From assembly GCA_028867235.1 (NCBI GenBank), contig JAGWGS010000015.1:1-13954 (forward strand): a stretch of 13,954 nt of DNA, read 5' to 3'. Positions 6,823 through 11,848 of this stretch are shown piece by piece (the stretch's first letter is position 1; each line of letters begins with the position of its first letter). The translations under genes were made by a program, and so were the position numbers. The DNA comes from Nitrososphaerota archaeon. GTDB lineage: Archaea > Thermoproteota > Nitrososphaeria > Nitrososphaerales > Nitrosopumilaceae. A model generated the notes under the pieces. That model saw only the letters and a list, made by a program, of their open reading frames with translations. It did not search any database and was not told the origin of the DNA.

Positions 6823-8148
6823 TTATCCAAGCCCCATTTTGCGAAGCATGCCCTGCATTTGTCTTCCCTTGGATGCTTTCATCATTGTTTTTGAATTTTT
6901 ATATGCTTTGAGTAATTCTTTTACCTCGTGTTCTGGCCATCCAGAACCTCGCGCAATTCTTTTCACCCTAGATGCATTTATCAAATCAGGATCAGATTTT
7001 TCGTCTTTTGTCATAGATTGTATTATGTACCTCCATTTTTCCATTCGTTGTTCTTGCTGTTCCACCTGATCTTCTTTTACCATTCCAGAAAATCCAGGCA
7101 TATTTTCTAGAATATTGCGTAATCCCCCCGCCTTTGTTGCTTCCTCAATTTGGAAATAGAAATCTTCCATATTCATTTTTCCATGAGATATTCTCTTTAG
7201 TCTATCTTCATTTCCTTCTGTCTCTAGCCTTTTTGCCATATCAAGAAGTGCTTGAATATCTCCCATCCCTAGCATTCTTCCTACAAATCTTGTAGGGGAG
7301 AATTTTTCAAGATCATCTATCCTTTCACCGGTTCCAATGTACATTATCTGGGCTCCCGTTGCAGCTGCTGCAGCAAGTGCACCTCCACCTTTTGCGCTGC
7401 TATCTAGTTTTGTGATTATTATTCCTCCTACAGGAACAGTCTTGTGAAATGCTTCTGCCTGATTGTAACATTGTTGGCCTATCGTTCCATCTATTATCAG
7501 CAATGCAAGATCCTGATTTGCAACTTTACCTATTCTAGTCATTTCATCAAGAAGATCCTTTTCCTCCTTGTGTCTTCCGGCTGTATCAATTAGTATGATG
7601 TCAAAAGACTGTCCCTCAAAGTGTTTTAACCCATTTTTTACAATTTCAGGAGAATCCTTGTTTCCTTCCTCTCCATACACTTCGACATTTGTTTTTTCAC
7701 ACATTGTTTTTAGTTGTGTAAGAGCACCAGGCCTATAGGTATCAGCACCAATTACTGCGACCCTATACCCTTGCCTAGTGAGCAACTTGGCAAGTTTTGA
7801 AGTTACAGTAGTTTTTCCACTACCCTGAATACCAAGCATAAGCACCTTGTTTACTTTTCCAGGTTGGAACACATACTGCTCTTCAGTACCCAATAATTTT
7901 GCAAGTTCATCATATAGGATTTTTACAATATGATCTTTTCTTGACAGCCCTGGTGGTGGTGTTTCCTTAAGAGAGCGCTCTTCGAGATTTTTTGTAATTT
8001 GAAAGACAAGTTTTACATTCACATCAGATTGCAATAACGCCCGTTGAATATCCTTAGCAAGTTCCTTAATTAGAGACTCATCCACCGCAGATGAGTTTAC
8101 TATTTTTTTTAATGCAGCTCGTAGCCCAGTCTTTAATCCATCTAACAT
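6823..8148 (-). CDS. srp54: Signal recognition particle GTPase SRP54
   Basis: A 441-aa GTPase that binds signal sequences and 7S RNA and docks ribosomes to the FtsY receptor at the membrane. Residues 1-90 form the four-helix N domain. The G domain follows, with P-loop GIQGSGKTT (106-114), DTYRPGA (136-142), DTAGR (188-192), TKLD (246-249) and the GTGE (272-275) element. Residues 325-441 are the methionine-rich M domain, with NMPGF (349-353), the SRVKRIARGSG RNA-binding helix (393-403) and a Met-rich C-terminus (MMKAS, MQGMLRKMG). Length is normal. The ATG overlaps the end of dph6 by 7 bp (ATGTTAG), so the two are cotranscribed and probably translationally coupled. SRP19 lies at 13610-13909. 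Confidence 0.97.
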   Translation of the reverse strand: MLDGLKTGLRAALKKIVNSSAVDESLIKELAKDIQRALLQSDVNVKLVFQITKNLEERSLKETPPPGLSRKDHIVKILYDELAKLLGTEEQYVFQPGKVNKVLMLGIQGSGKTTVTSKLAKLLTRQGYRVAVIGADTYRPGALTQLKTMCEKTNVEVYGEEGNKDSPEIVKNGLKHFEGQSFDIILIDTAGRHKEEKDLLDEMTRIGKVANQDLALLIIDGTIGQQCYNQAEAFHKTVPVGGIIITKLDSSAKGGGALAAAAATGAQIMYIGTGERIDDLEKFSPTRFVGRMLGMGDIQALLDMAKRLETEGNEDRLKRISHGKMNMEDFYFQIEEATKAGGLRNILENMPGFSGMVKEDQVEQQEQRMEKWRYIIQSMTKDEKSDPDLINASRVKRIARGSGWPEHEVKELLKAYKNSKTMMKASKGRQMQGMLRKMGLG

Positions 8149-8825
8149 ATGTTTTCTAAAGCGGCCTCGGTTATTTCAAATCTTCCTCTGTAGCCATCCC
8201 ATATCTTGCTTGCCCTTAGTATTTTGATCGGATATTGGAATAATGGACAGTCGATGACAAAAGTTTCTGCTTCACCGCCTTCAAATGTTAAATTAAAACC
8301 ATATTTTGAAGATAGTTTTTCAAGCGTTGACATATCATTACAAGTTATTTCTCTCCCTAACCAGGATTCATCGAGTCCAGCCGAAGATACACTGACCACA
8401 ATAAATTTGAAATTATGCATCAATAATTCTTTTAGATAATTTTTTTGATCAACATGCCACAGGGGAGATATCACTTTCAAAGACAAATCATTACCTAGTT
8501 TTTCAAAATGCTTTCTCTGATAATCACTGAATAGTCCTCCATGAACTACACCTTCTATACCAAAATCTTTGATTGCTTTTTCAAGAAGACTATAAAGTTG
8601 ACTTGTTTCAGAATCAACGTCAGATGTATGAGCTAGTAGTTGTGGTATATTCATGGTCTTTGCTTGCAATGATGTCAAGTCAATATTTGGATAATGCAAT
8701 AGATGACTTTCCTCAGATACAGGAGCTATAGAAATAAGACATTCAATATCATGCCCTTGATTTTTAGCCTTGTAAATTGCATAAGTGCTATCTTTTCCAC
8801 CTGAAAATAATGATGCTACCTTCAA
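8142..8825 (-). CDS. dph6: Diphthine--ammonia ligase Dph6
   Basis: This ATP-dependent amidase performs the last step of diphthamide synthesis on the conserved His of elongation factor 2. With the chosen start it is 227 aa. The N-type ATP-pyrophosphatase loop SGGKDS is at 8-13 (KVASLFSGGKDSTYA) and the family-specific EGGEAETFVIDCPLF at 182-196; VHGGLFSDYQR (94-104) also fits. I chose TTG 8825 because homologues begin within a few residues of 'KVA.L.SGGKDS' and an ATTAATTT box (8850-8857) lies about 29 nt upstream. A longer frame from TTG 8891 would add 22 residues and overlap the 38-aa zinc-ribbon ORF, so it is less likely, although AATTATAC stands about 29 nt before it too. It is coupled to srp54 downstream. 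Confidence 0.9.
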   Translation of the reverse strand: MKVASLFSGGKDSTYAIYKAKNQGHDIECLISIAPVSEESHLLHYPNIDLTSLQAKTMNIPQLLAHTSDVDSETSQLYSLLEKAIKDFGIEGVVHGGLFSDYQRKHFEKLGNDLSLKVISPLWHVDQKNYLKELLMHNFKFIVVSVSSAGLDESWLGREITCNDMSTLEKLSSKYGFNLTFEGGEAETFVIDCPLFQYPIKILRASKIWDGYRGRFEITEAALENIC

Positions 8826-8847
8826 TTCATTTACAGAGTAAACACAA

Positions 8848-8964
8848 TCAATTAATTTTTTCCAAATCTGCCACGCGTTTATAACAATCAATACATAACG
8901 TCAGATGTTCTCTGAGTATAATTTCCACATTAGAAGAGAGACATACATGGCAGAGTCCTTTCAT
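8848..8964 (-). CDS. 38-aa zinc-ribbon-like small protein
   Basis: An ATG-initiated frame of 38 codons plus TGA. The peptide has two CxxC knuckles, CHVC (C5, C8) and CIDC (C24, C27), 15 residues apart, followed by YKRV and a short charged tail; this is the plan of a minimal treble-clef or zinc-ribbon fold. A TATA-like TTATACG (8988-8993) is about 27 nt upstream, the same spacing as its neighbours. It ends 22 nt before the chosen dph6 start, so it may be the first gene of a zinc-ribbon-dph6-srp54 transcript. No known family is recognised; RNA, ribosome or protein binding are all possible. The frame is short, but the paired CxxC motifs and promoter make chance unlikely. Confidence 0.6.
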   Translation of the reverse strand: MKGLCHVCLSSNVEIILREHLTLCIDCYKRVADLEKIN

Positions 8965-8987
8965 GTTTTATTTATCAAGTATGTTAC

Positions 8988-8994
8988 GTATAAC
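8988..8994 (-). promoter_or_regulatory. TATA-like box of the zinc-ribbon small ORF
   Basis: GTTATAC on the minus strand, centred about 27 nt upstream of the ATG at 8964; it lies just downstream of the C/D box RNA. Confidence 0.4.
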
Positions 8995-9007
8995 TAGTTC
9001 TACCATG

Positions 9008-9023
9008 AAAAATCCCAAAGGAT
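9008..9023 (-). terminator. Possible terminator of the C/D box RNA / aIF5A transcript
   Basis: On the minus strand ATCC-TTTG-GGAT can form a small hairpin followed by TTTTT. The left arm overlaps the 3' strand of the sRNA terminal stem, so the two structures compete. Confidence 0.35.
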
Positions 9024-9085
9024 GCTTCAATACTCATAATCTTCATCATGACGTCAGTTGGCTTTTCTCGTCATCATCAGCATCC
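9020..9085 (-). ncRNA. Candidate C/D box sRNA (2'-O-methylation guide), predicted target elongator tRNA-Met C34
   Basis: A 66-nt element in the gap after aIF5A. Reading 5'-3' on the minus strand: stem strand GGATGC (9085-9080), box C ATGATGA (9077-9071), 13-nt guide CGAGAAAAGCCAA, box D' CTGA (9057-9054), 4-nt spacer, box C' ATGATGA (9049-9043), 12-nt guide AGATTATGAGTA (9042-9031), D-like TTGA (9030-9027), then GCATCC (9025-9020), which pairs perfectly with GGATGC. Spacer lengths and order match archaeal dual-guide C/D RNAs, which bind L7Ae, Nop5 and fibrillarin. The D guide is complementary to ACTCATAATCT, an elongator tRNA-Met anticodon arm, and the fifth base from the D box pairs with C34. 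The D box is UUGA rather than CUGA. The D' target was not identified. It starts 4 nt after the aIF5A stop, so it may be processed from that mRNA. Confidence 0.72.
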
Positions 9086-9089
9086 AAGC

Positions 9090-9497
9090 CTAACTTTTGA
9101 TTCTTACTATAATAGTTCTATCCATTACTTTCCAGTATTCAACATCTACACCCTGTACAACTTTGTCCTGAATTTCATCTTCAATTTGTTGTGCATCAAA
9201 CACCTCAAAGGATTCAGAATCCATGATTTGTACACTAGTAGGAGTTTTTGAAATCACAGAACCTACTCTTTTATCTATGAGTGGAACTTGTACTTGAGCA
9301 CTTACTGGTGAAACATGAGAATATTTTTTCTTGTCAAATATTCCAACACCCACAATTCTTGCTTTTGCAGCTCCGTGTTTACCTGGCTTGCTAGTATCAT
9401 ATTCTACAATTTTGCATGGTTCTTCATTTGGACCTCCCACAGGAAGTAATATGTAAGAGCCTATCTTTAGTGCGCCAAGTTCTGATGGTTTGCTCAT
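9090..9497 (-). CDS. eif5a: Translation initiation factor aIF5A
   Basis: A 135-aa archaeal IF5A, the homologue of eIF5A/EF-P that relieves ribosome stalling and is activated by (deoxy)hypusine on one lysine. The modification loop SKPGKHGAAKARI is intact, with K40 (in PGKHG) as the modified residue. The N-terminal SH3-like domain covers about 1-70, followed by an OB-fold domain (about 72-135) ending RTIIVRIKS. The start is ATG 9497, because TATATA (9521-9526) is centred about 27 nt upstream; GTG and TTG codons directly before it are in frame but lie too near the box. The deoxyhypusine synthase gene is not in the window. The candidate C/D guide RNA follows its stop by 4 nt. Confidence 0.95.
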   Translation of the reverse strand: MSKPSELGALKIGSYILLPVGGPNEEPCKIVEYDTSKPGKHGAAKARIVGVGIFDKKKYSHVSPVSAQVQVPLIDKRVGSVISKTPTSVQIMDSESFEVFDAQQIEDEIQDKVVQGVDVEYWKVMDRTIIVRIKS

Positions 9498-9520
9498 CAC
9501 CAAAACAGAATTTAGATGAG

Positions 9521-9526
9521 TATATA
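9521..9526 (-). promoter_or_regulatory. TATA box of aIF5A
   Basis: TATATA, centred about 27 nt before ATG 9497; one of the strongest TATA matches in the window and the reason to prefer that ATG over the in-frame TTG and GTG just upstream. Confidence 0.6.
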
Positions 9527-9581
9527 ACTTTTCTATTGTATTTAGAATTCTAAATTATCAAATATTGTAGAGATAAAAGAT

Positions 9582-10190
9582 CTATTTGATGCGCTCTATC
9601 ACAGACAAGTTAAGAAGAGTATTCATTCCAATTCCTTTTCTTTGTATCTCTTTTCTAGTCTTCTCACAGTATTTGTGATCAGCTTGGTGTTTGTTATCGC
9701 TTGTAACCTCAAGAACTATCAAATTTCCTTCATATGGAAAAGTAAATTTCTGGATTTGGGTAGTTGACAGCGTAAGATCCCCCATCTCTGCCCTTCTAAC
9801 CCTGTTACGTTTTGCAACGATAAACCCAATTTCAGATAAATCAGATACAGTATCGCCATATTCAAGATAATAAATGGACACCAAATTGAGATTATCGTTT
9901 GTAAATCTCTCAAATAGTTCATCATTTGTGGTAAACACAAAGGTAGGAGTATCTTGATTACATTTTTCGACTTGACTCATTATTTGTGAACGATCTTTAA
10001 ACCTTGCAAGAAGGTATGTATTTGAATGAGATGGAAAATATGCTCTTCCATCCTCAGAAAATGTTGCAGTTACAAAATACATATCACCTACAAAATCAGA
10101 TTTTTTGAAATTATCCCTTAACAATGTAAAATCAGTATTTTGCACATAAGGAATGCAGACATATCCTCCTTTGGCAAGATCCTCGGACAC
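9582..10190 (-). CDS. Conserved-looking hypothetical protein, 202 aa
   Basis: I do not recognise this protein. It is soluble, with alternating hydrophobic strands and helices suggesting an alpha/beta fold, no signal peptide and no membrane segment. Three Cys (C12, C77, C175) are not arranged as a metal site. Basic stretches (KRNRVRR at 127-133 and a Lys/Arg-rich part near 168-185) could contact nucleic acid, but that is a guess. Coding is supported by a long undisturbed frame, composition like the neighbours and a good promoter. The start is GTG 10190, 26 nt downstream of a CATATAAA box (10213-10220). A perfect dyad at 10224-10238 lies directly upstream of this box and may be an operator. Confidence 0.7.
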   Translation of the reverse strand: MSEDLAKGGYVCIPYVQNTDFTLLRDNFKKSDFVGDMYFVTATFSEDGRAYFPSHSNTYLLARFKDRSQIMSQVEKCNQDTPTFVFTTNDELFERFTNDNLNLVSIYYLEYGDTVSDLSEIGFIVAKRNRVRRAEMGDLTLSTTQIQKFTFPYEGNLIVLEVTSDNKHQADHKYCEKTRKEIQRKGIGMNTLLNLSVIERIK

Positions 10191-10212
10191 AGTATCAAAA
10201 CTTGTTATCCTG

Positions 10213-10220
10213 TTTATATG
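10213..10220 (-). promoter_or_regulatory. TATA box of the 202-aa hypothetical gene
   Basis: CATATAAA on the minus strand, centred about 26 nt upstream of GTG 10190, supporting GTG initiation of a leaderless mRNA. Confidence 0.55.
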
Positions 10221-10223
10221 TAA

Positions 10224-10238
10224 TTTGATCAGATCAAA
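10224..10238. promoter_or_regulatory. Perfect dyad TTTGATC-A-GATCAAA, putative operator
   Basis: Seven-base arms around a single A, located at about -34 to -48 from the predicted start of the 202-aa gene, just upstream of its TATA/BRE. A related CAGATCCAAATTT begins at 10250, exactly 20 bp after the CAGATCAAAAATTT at 10230, so two sites may sit on one face of the helix. Lrp-type regulators bind such sites, and an Lrp gene is 250 bp away, but that link is only inference. Confidence 0.4.
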
Positions 10239-10290
10239 AATTTAGCATTCAGATCCAAATTTTTTTAAAAAATCCAGTCATCGATAGTTA

Positions 10291-10297
10291 TTTAATA
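10291..10297 (+). promoter_or_regulatory. TATA box of tRNA-Tyr
   Basis: TTTAATA centred about 28 nt upstream of the mature tRNA 5' end at 10322, so transcription should begin at or very near the first tRNA base. Confidence 0.5.
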
Positions 10298-10321
10298 CGA
10301 AAAAACTGCGTGAGAAACAGT

Positions 10322-10444
10322 CCCACGCTAGCTCAGCCTGGTAGAGCTTCCGGCTGTAGTGGTTGGCCATCGGCTAACTGTCATCAGCCTATCAGGCTTA
10401 CAGAAACCGGGTTGTCGCAGGTTCAAATCCTGCGCGTGGGACCA
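10322..10444 (+). tRNA. tRNA-Tyr (anticodon GTA) with a 46-nt intron at position 37/38
   Basis: Acceptor CCCACGC (10322-10328) pairs fully with GCGTGGG (10434-10440), followed by discriminator A and an encoded CCA. The D arm is GCTC/GAGC, the anticodon stem TCCGG/CCGGG and the T arm GCAGG-TTCAAAT-CCTGC. The anticodon is GTA (10356-10358) in loop CTGTAG^A. C1-G72 is the archaeal and eukaryotic tRNA-Tyr identity pair. The intron is 10360-10405. A bulge-helix-bulge is visible: CTGT (10354-10357) pairs with ACAG (10400-10403), with 3-nt bulges AG^T and AA^A giving cuts after 10359 and 10405. The inner intron helix is weak. Mature length is 77 nt. No T-tract follows, so read-through into the regulator gene is possible. 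Confidence 0.95.
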
Positions 10445-10485
10445 TCATAAACTTCAAAAAGTCTCATATTCAAATACAAGAGGAC

Positions 10486-10992
10486 ATGTCAGAGGATAAG
10501 AATTGGTCAACATTAGACGAAGTTGATCAAAAAATAATAAACATCTTAAACAAAAATGCAAGAACACCCTCCAAAGAAATTGCAATAGAATTAAGAAATT
10601 CTGGAGTAGATGTATCAGATAGAACTATTCGAAAAAGGATTGAGAGATTAGAAAAAAATGGCATTATCAAAGGATACAAAGCAGTGCTTAGCGGCGTATC
10701 ATCCAATGATCAATTTGAAACACTATTTCTGAAGCTAAAGATAACCCGTTCCATGGACAACATAATAGAAGCCATAAAAAACTACATCAAGACACTGCCA
10801 AACTATCTTTTTGTTGCAACTGTTGATGGTGATTGGAACATGATAGTAGTTATGAGAATGGAAGGAACCGAGAAAAATCCCTCTGCAAGAATTGTAGAAA
10901 AATTCTCAGATCAAATAATTGATTACAAGATGAATGGAATGCAGATCAAAGATGTAAACCTACTGAACATGTCCTTACTACTTCTCACATAA
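10486..10992 (+). CDS. Lrp/AsnC-family transcriptional regulator
   Basis: A 168-aa regulator. Residues about 10-68 are the N-terminal winged helix-turn-helix (DEVDQKIINILNKNARTPSKE... with the recognition helix around DRTIRKRIERLEKNGIIKGY). After a linker, residues about 77-150 form the RAM/ligand-binding domain with the conserved GDWNMIVVM strand (115-123); the family senses amino acids and forms dimers or octamers on DNA. Target genes and effector are unknown. Unlike most genes here it shows no convincing TATA box at -27, and AGAGG lies only 2 nt before the ATG, so it may depend on read-through from tRNA-Tyr, which ends 41 nt upstream. Its 3' end overlaps the convergent receiver-domain gene by 8 bp. 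Confidence 0.9.
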   Translation: MSEDKNWSTLDEVDQKIINILNKNARTPSKEIAIELRNSGVDVSDRTIRKRIERLEKNGIIKGYKAVLSGVSSNDQFETLFLKLKITRSMDNIIEAIKNYIKTLPNYLFVATVDGDWNMIVVMRMEGTEKNPSARIVEKFSDQIIDYKMNGMQIKDVNLLNMSLLLLT

Positions 10993-11728
10993 TTTCAGAC
11001 AATCTTGTAGCATCTAATGCATTCTTCAATTCATTTATGGAAAACGGTTTTTGAACAAATGCAGTAGAACCAAATCCAATAGTCTTTCGTACACGCGGGG
11101 TGGATTTTTCATCAGCAGTTATCAATATTACTGAAATATCAGGTTTTGATTCCAGCAGTGTTTTTGCTACTACATCGCCTTTCACATCAGGGAGATCCAT
11201 ATCAAGTAGAACAATTGGATTTTGTTTTAACTTTATGAGTTTAGAAACTAGGGATATTGCAGATTTTCCATCCCCTACTGTTTGTATCTCGCTATATCCC
11301 AACTGTTGAAGAAAATTCTCAACCCTCAACAAGATTGCAGGGCTATCATCTACTACAACAATAGGTCTCTTTTCATCAGTTATTTCAGAGGTATGCTTTT
11401 TTGCTTCCTCATATGCTTTCATTGCATCATCATATCGTCCTATCCGGAGTAAACATCTAGCAGCACATTGGTATGCATAGTTTGAATTCTTACTGTCCTT
11501 TTTTGCAAGTTTAAGGTAAAAATCTGCAGCTTGTGATAGTTCATCCTTTTTTTCTTTTCCCTGCCTTGACTTGCATTCAGCAGCAAGTATAAGATATAGA
11601 CCAGATTTGTAGCTGTTATTTTTCATCTCTTTTTGAGCAAGATCCATGAACATGTTACGAGCTGTAGTGTTTTGATCATTTTTCATGTATGTACATGCAA
11701 GATCAAATTTCTCCAGATCTTTTTCCAT
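10985..11728 (-). CDS. Helical (TPR-like) repeat protein with C-terminal response-regulator receiver domain
   Basis: A 247-aa protein. Residues 1-118 are helical with TPR-like pairs (for example YAYQCAARCLLRIGRYDDAM, 84-103). Residues 122-243 are a CheY-like receiver domain: acidic pair D127/D128 (VVVDDSP), phospho-acceptor D176 (LLDMDLP), T204 (ILITAD) and K227 (FVQKPFS) are all present, so it should be phosphorylatable. There is no DNA-binding output domain; the repeats probably mediate protein contacts. No histidine kinase is nearby. The start is ATG 11728, because AATATTATAC (11749-11758) is centred about 26 nt upstream; an open frame extends upstream but would cross that promoter. It is divergent from scpA. 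Confidence 0.85.
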   Translation of the reverse strand: MEKDLEKFDLACTYMKNDQNTTARNMFMDLAQKEMKNNSYKSGLYLILAAECKSRQGKEKKDELSQAADFYLKLAKKDSKNSNYAYQCAARCLLRIGRYDDAMKAYEEAKKHTSEITDEKRPIVVVDDSPAILLRVENFLQQLGYSEIQTVGDGKSAISLVSKLIKLKQNPIVLLDMDLPDVKGDVVAKTLLESKPDISVILITADEKSTPRVRKTIGFGSTAFVQKPFSINELKNALDATRLSEIM

Positions 11729-11748
11729 GACTAGGATATAATGATCGA

Positions 11749-11758
11749 GTATAATATT
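11749..11758 (-). promoter_or_regulatory. TATA box of the receiver-domain gene
   Basis: AATATTATAC on the minus strand, centred about 26 nt before ATG 11728. Together with the scpA box at 11821 it makes this a divergent promoter region. Confidence 0.5.
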
Positions 11759-11771
11759 TTGCTTATGTAAG

Positions 11772-11806
11772 AAGAGAAAACTCTTGACTTGAGCTAGGAA
11801 AAGAGT
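11772..11806. repeat. Overlapping inverted repeats between divergent promoters
   Basis: AAGAG-AAAA-CTCTT (11772-11785), whose right arm can also pair as ACTCTT (11780-11785) with AAGAGT (11801-11806). It lies between the two TATA boxes and could be an operator; short, AT-rich arms make chance a real possibility. Confidence 0.3.
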
Positions 11807-11820
11807 AGATAACACATGTA

Positions 11821-11827
11821 TTATAAA
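11821..11827 (+). promoter_or_regulatory. TATA box of scpA
   Basis: TTATAAA centred about 25 nt upstream of GTG 11849, which supports GTG initiation on a leaderless mRNA. Confidence 0.5.
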
Positions 11828-11848
11828 CAAAAATAGAATAGCAATAGA

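Noticed and set aside
8984..9049. A 21-codon minus-strand frame starting ATGATGAAG inside the guide RNA region.
   Set aside because: The ATGATGA is explained as box C' of the sRNA, the frame is very short, and no promoter spacing or recognisable motif supports it.
9048..9251. Plus-strand 67-codon frame over the guide RNA and aIF5A end.
   Set aside because: Opposite to a certain aIF5A coding region and the sRNA; low-complexity composition and no promoter at the right distance.
10372..10403. CTGATGA on the minus strand within the tRNA-Tyr intron, considered as a second C/D guide.
   Set aside because: It is antisense to the tRNA and lacks a matching terminal stem and properly spaced C' and D boxes.
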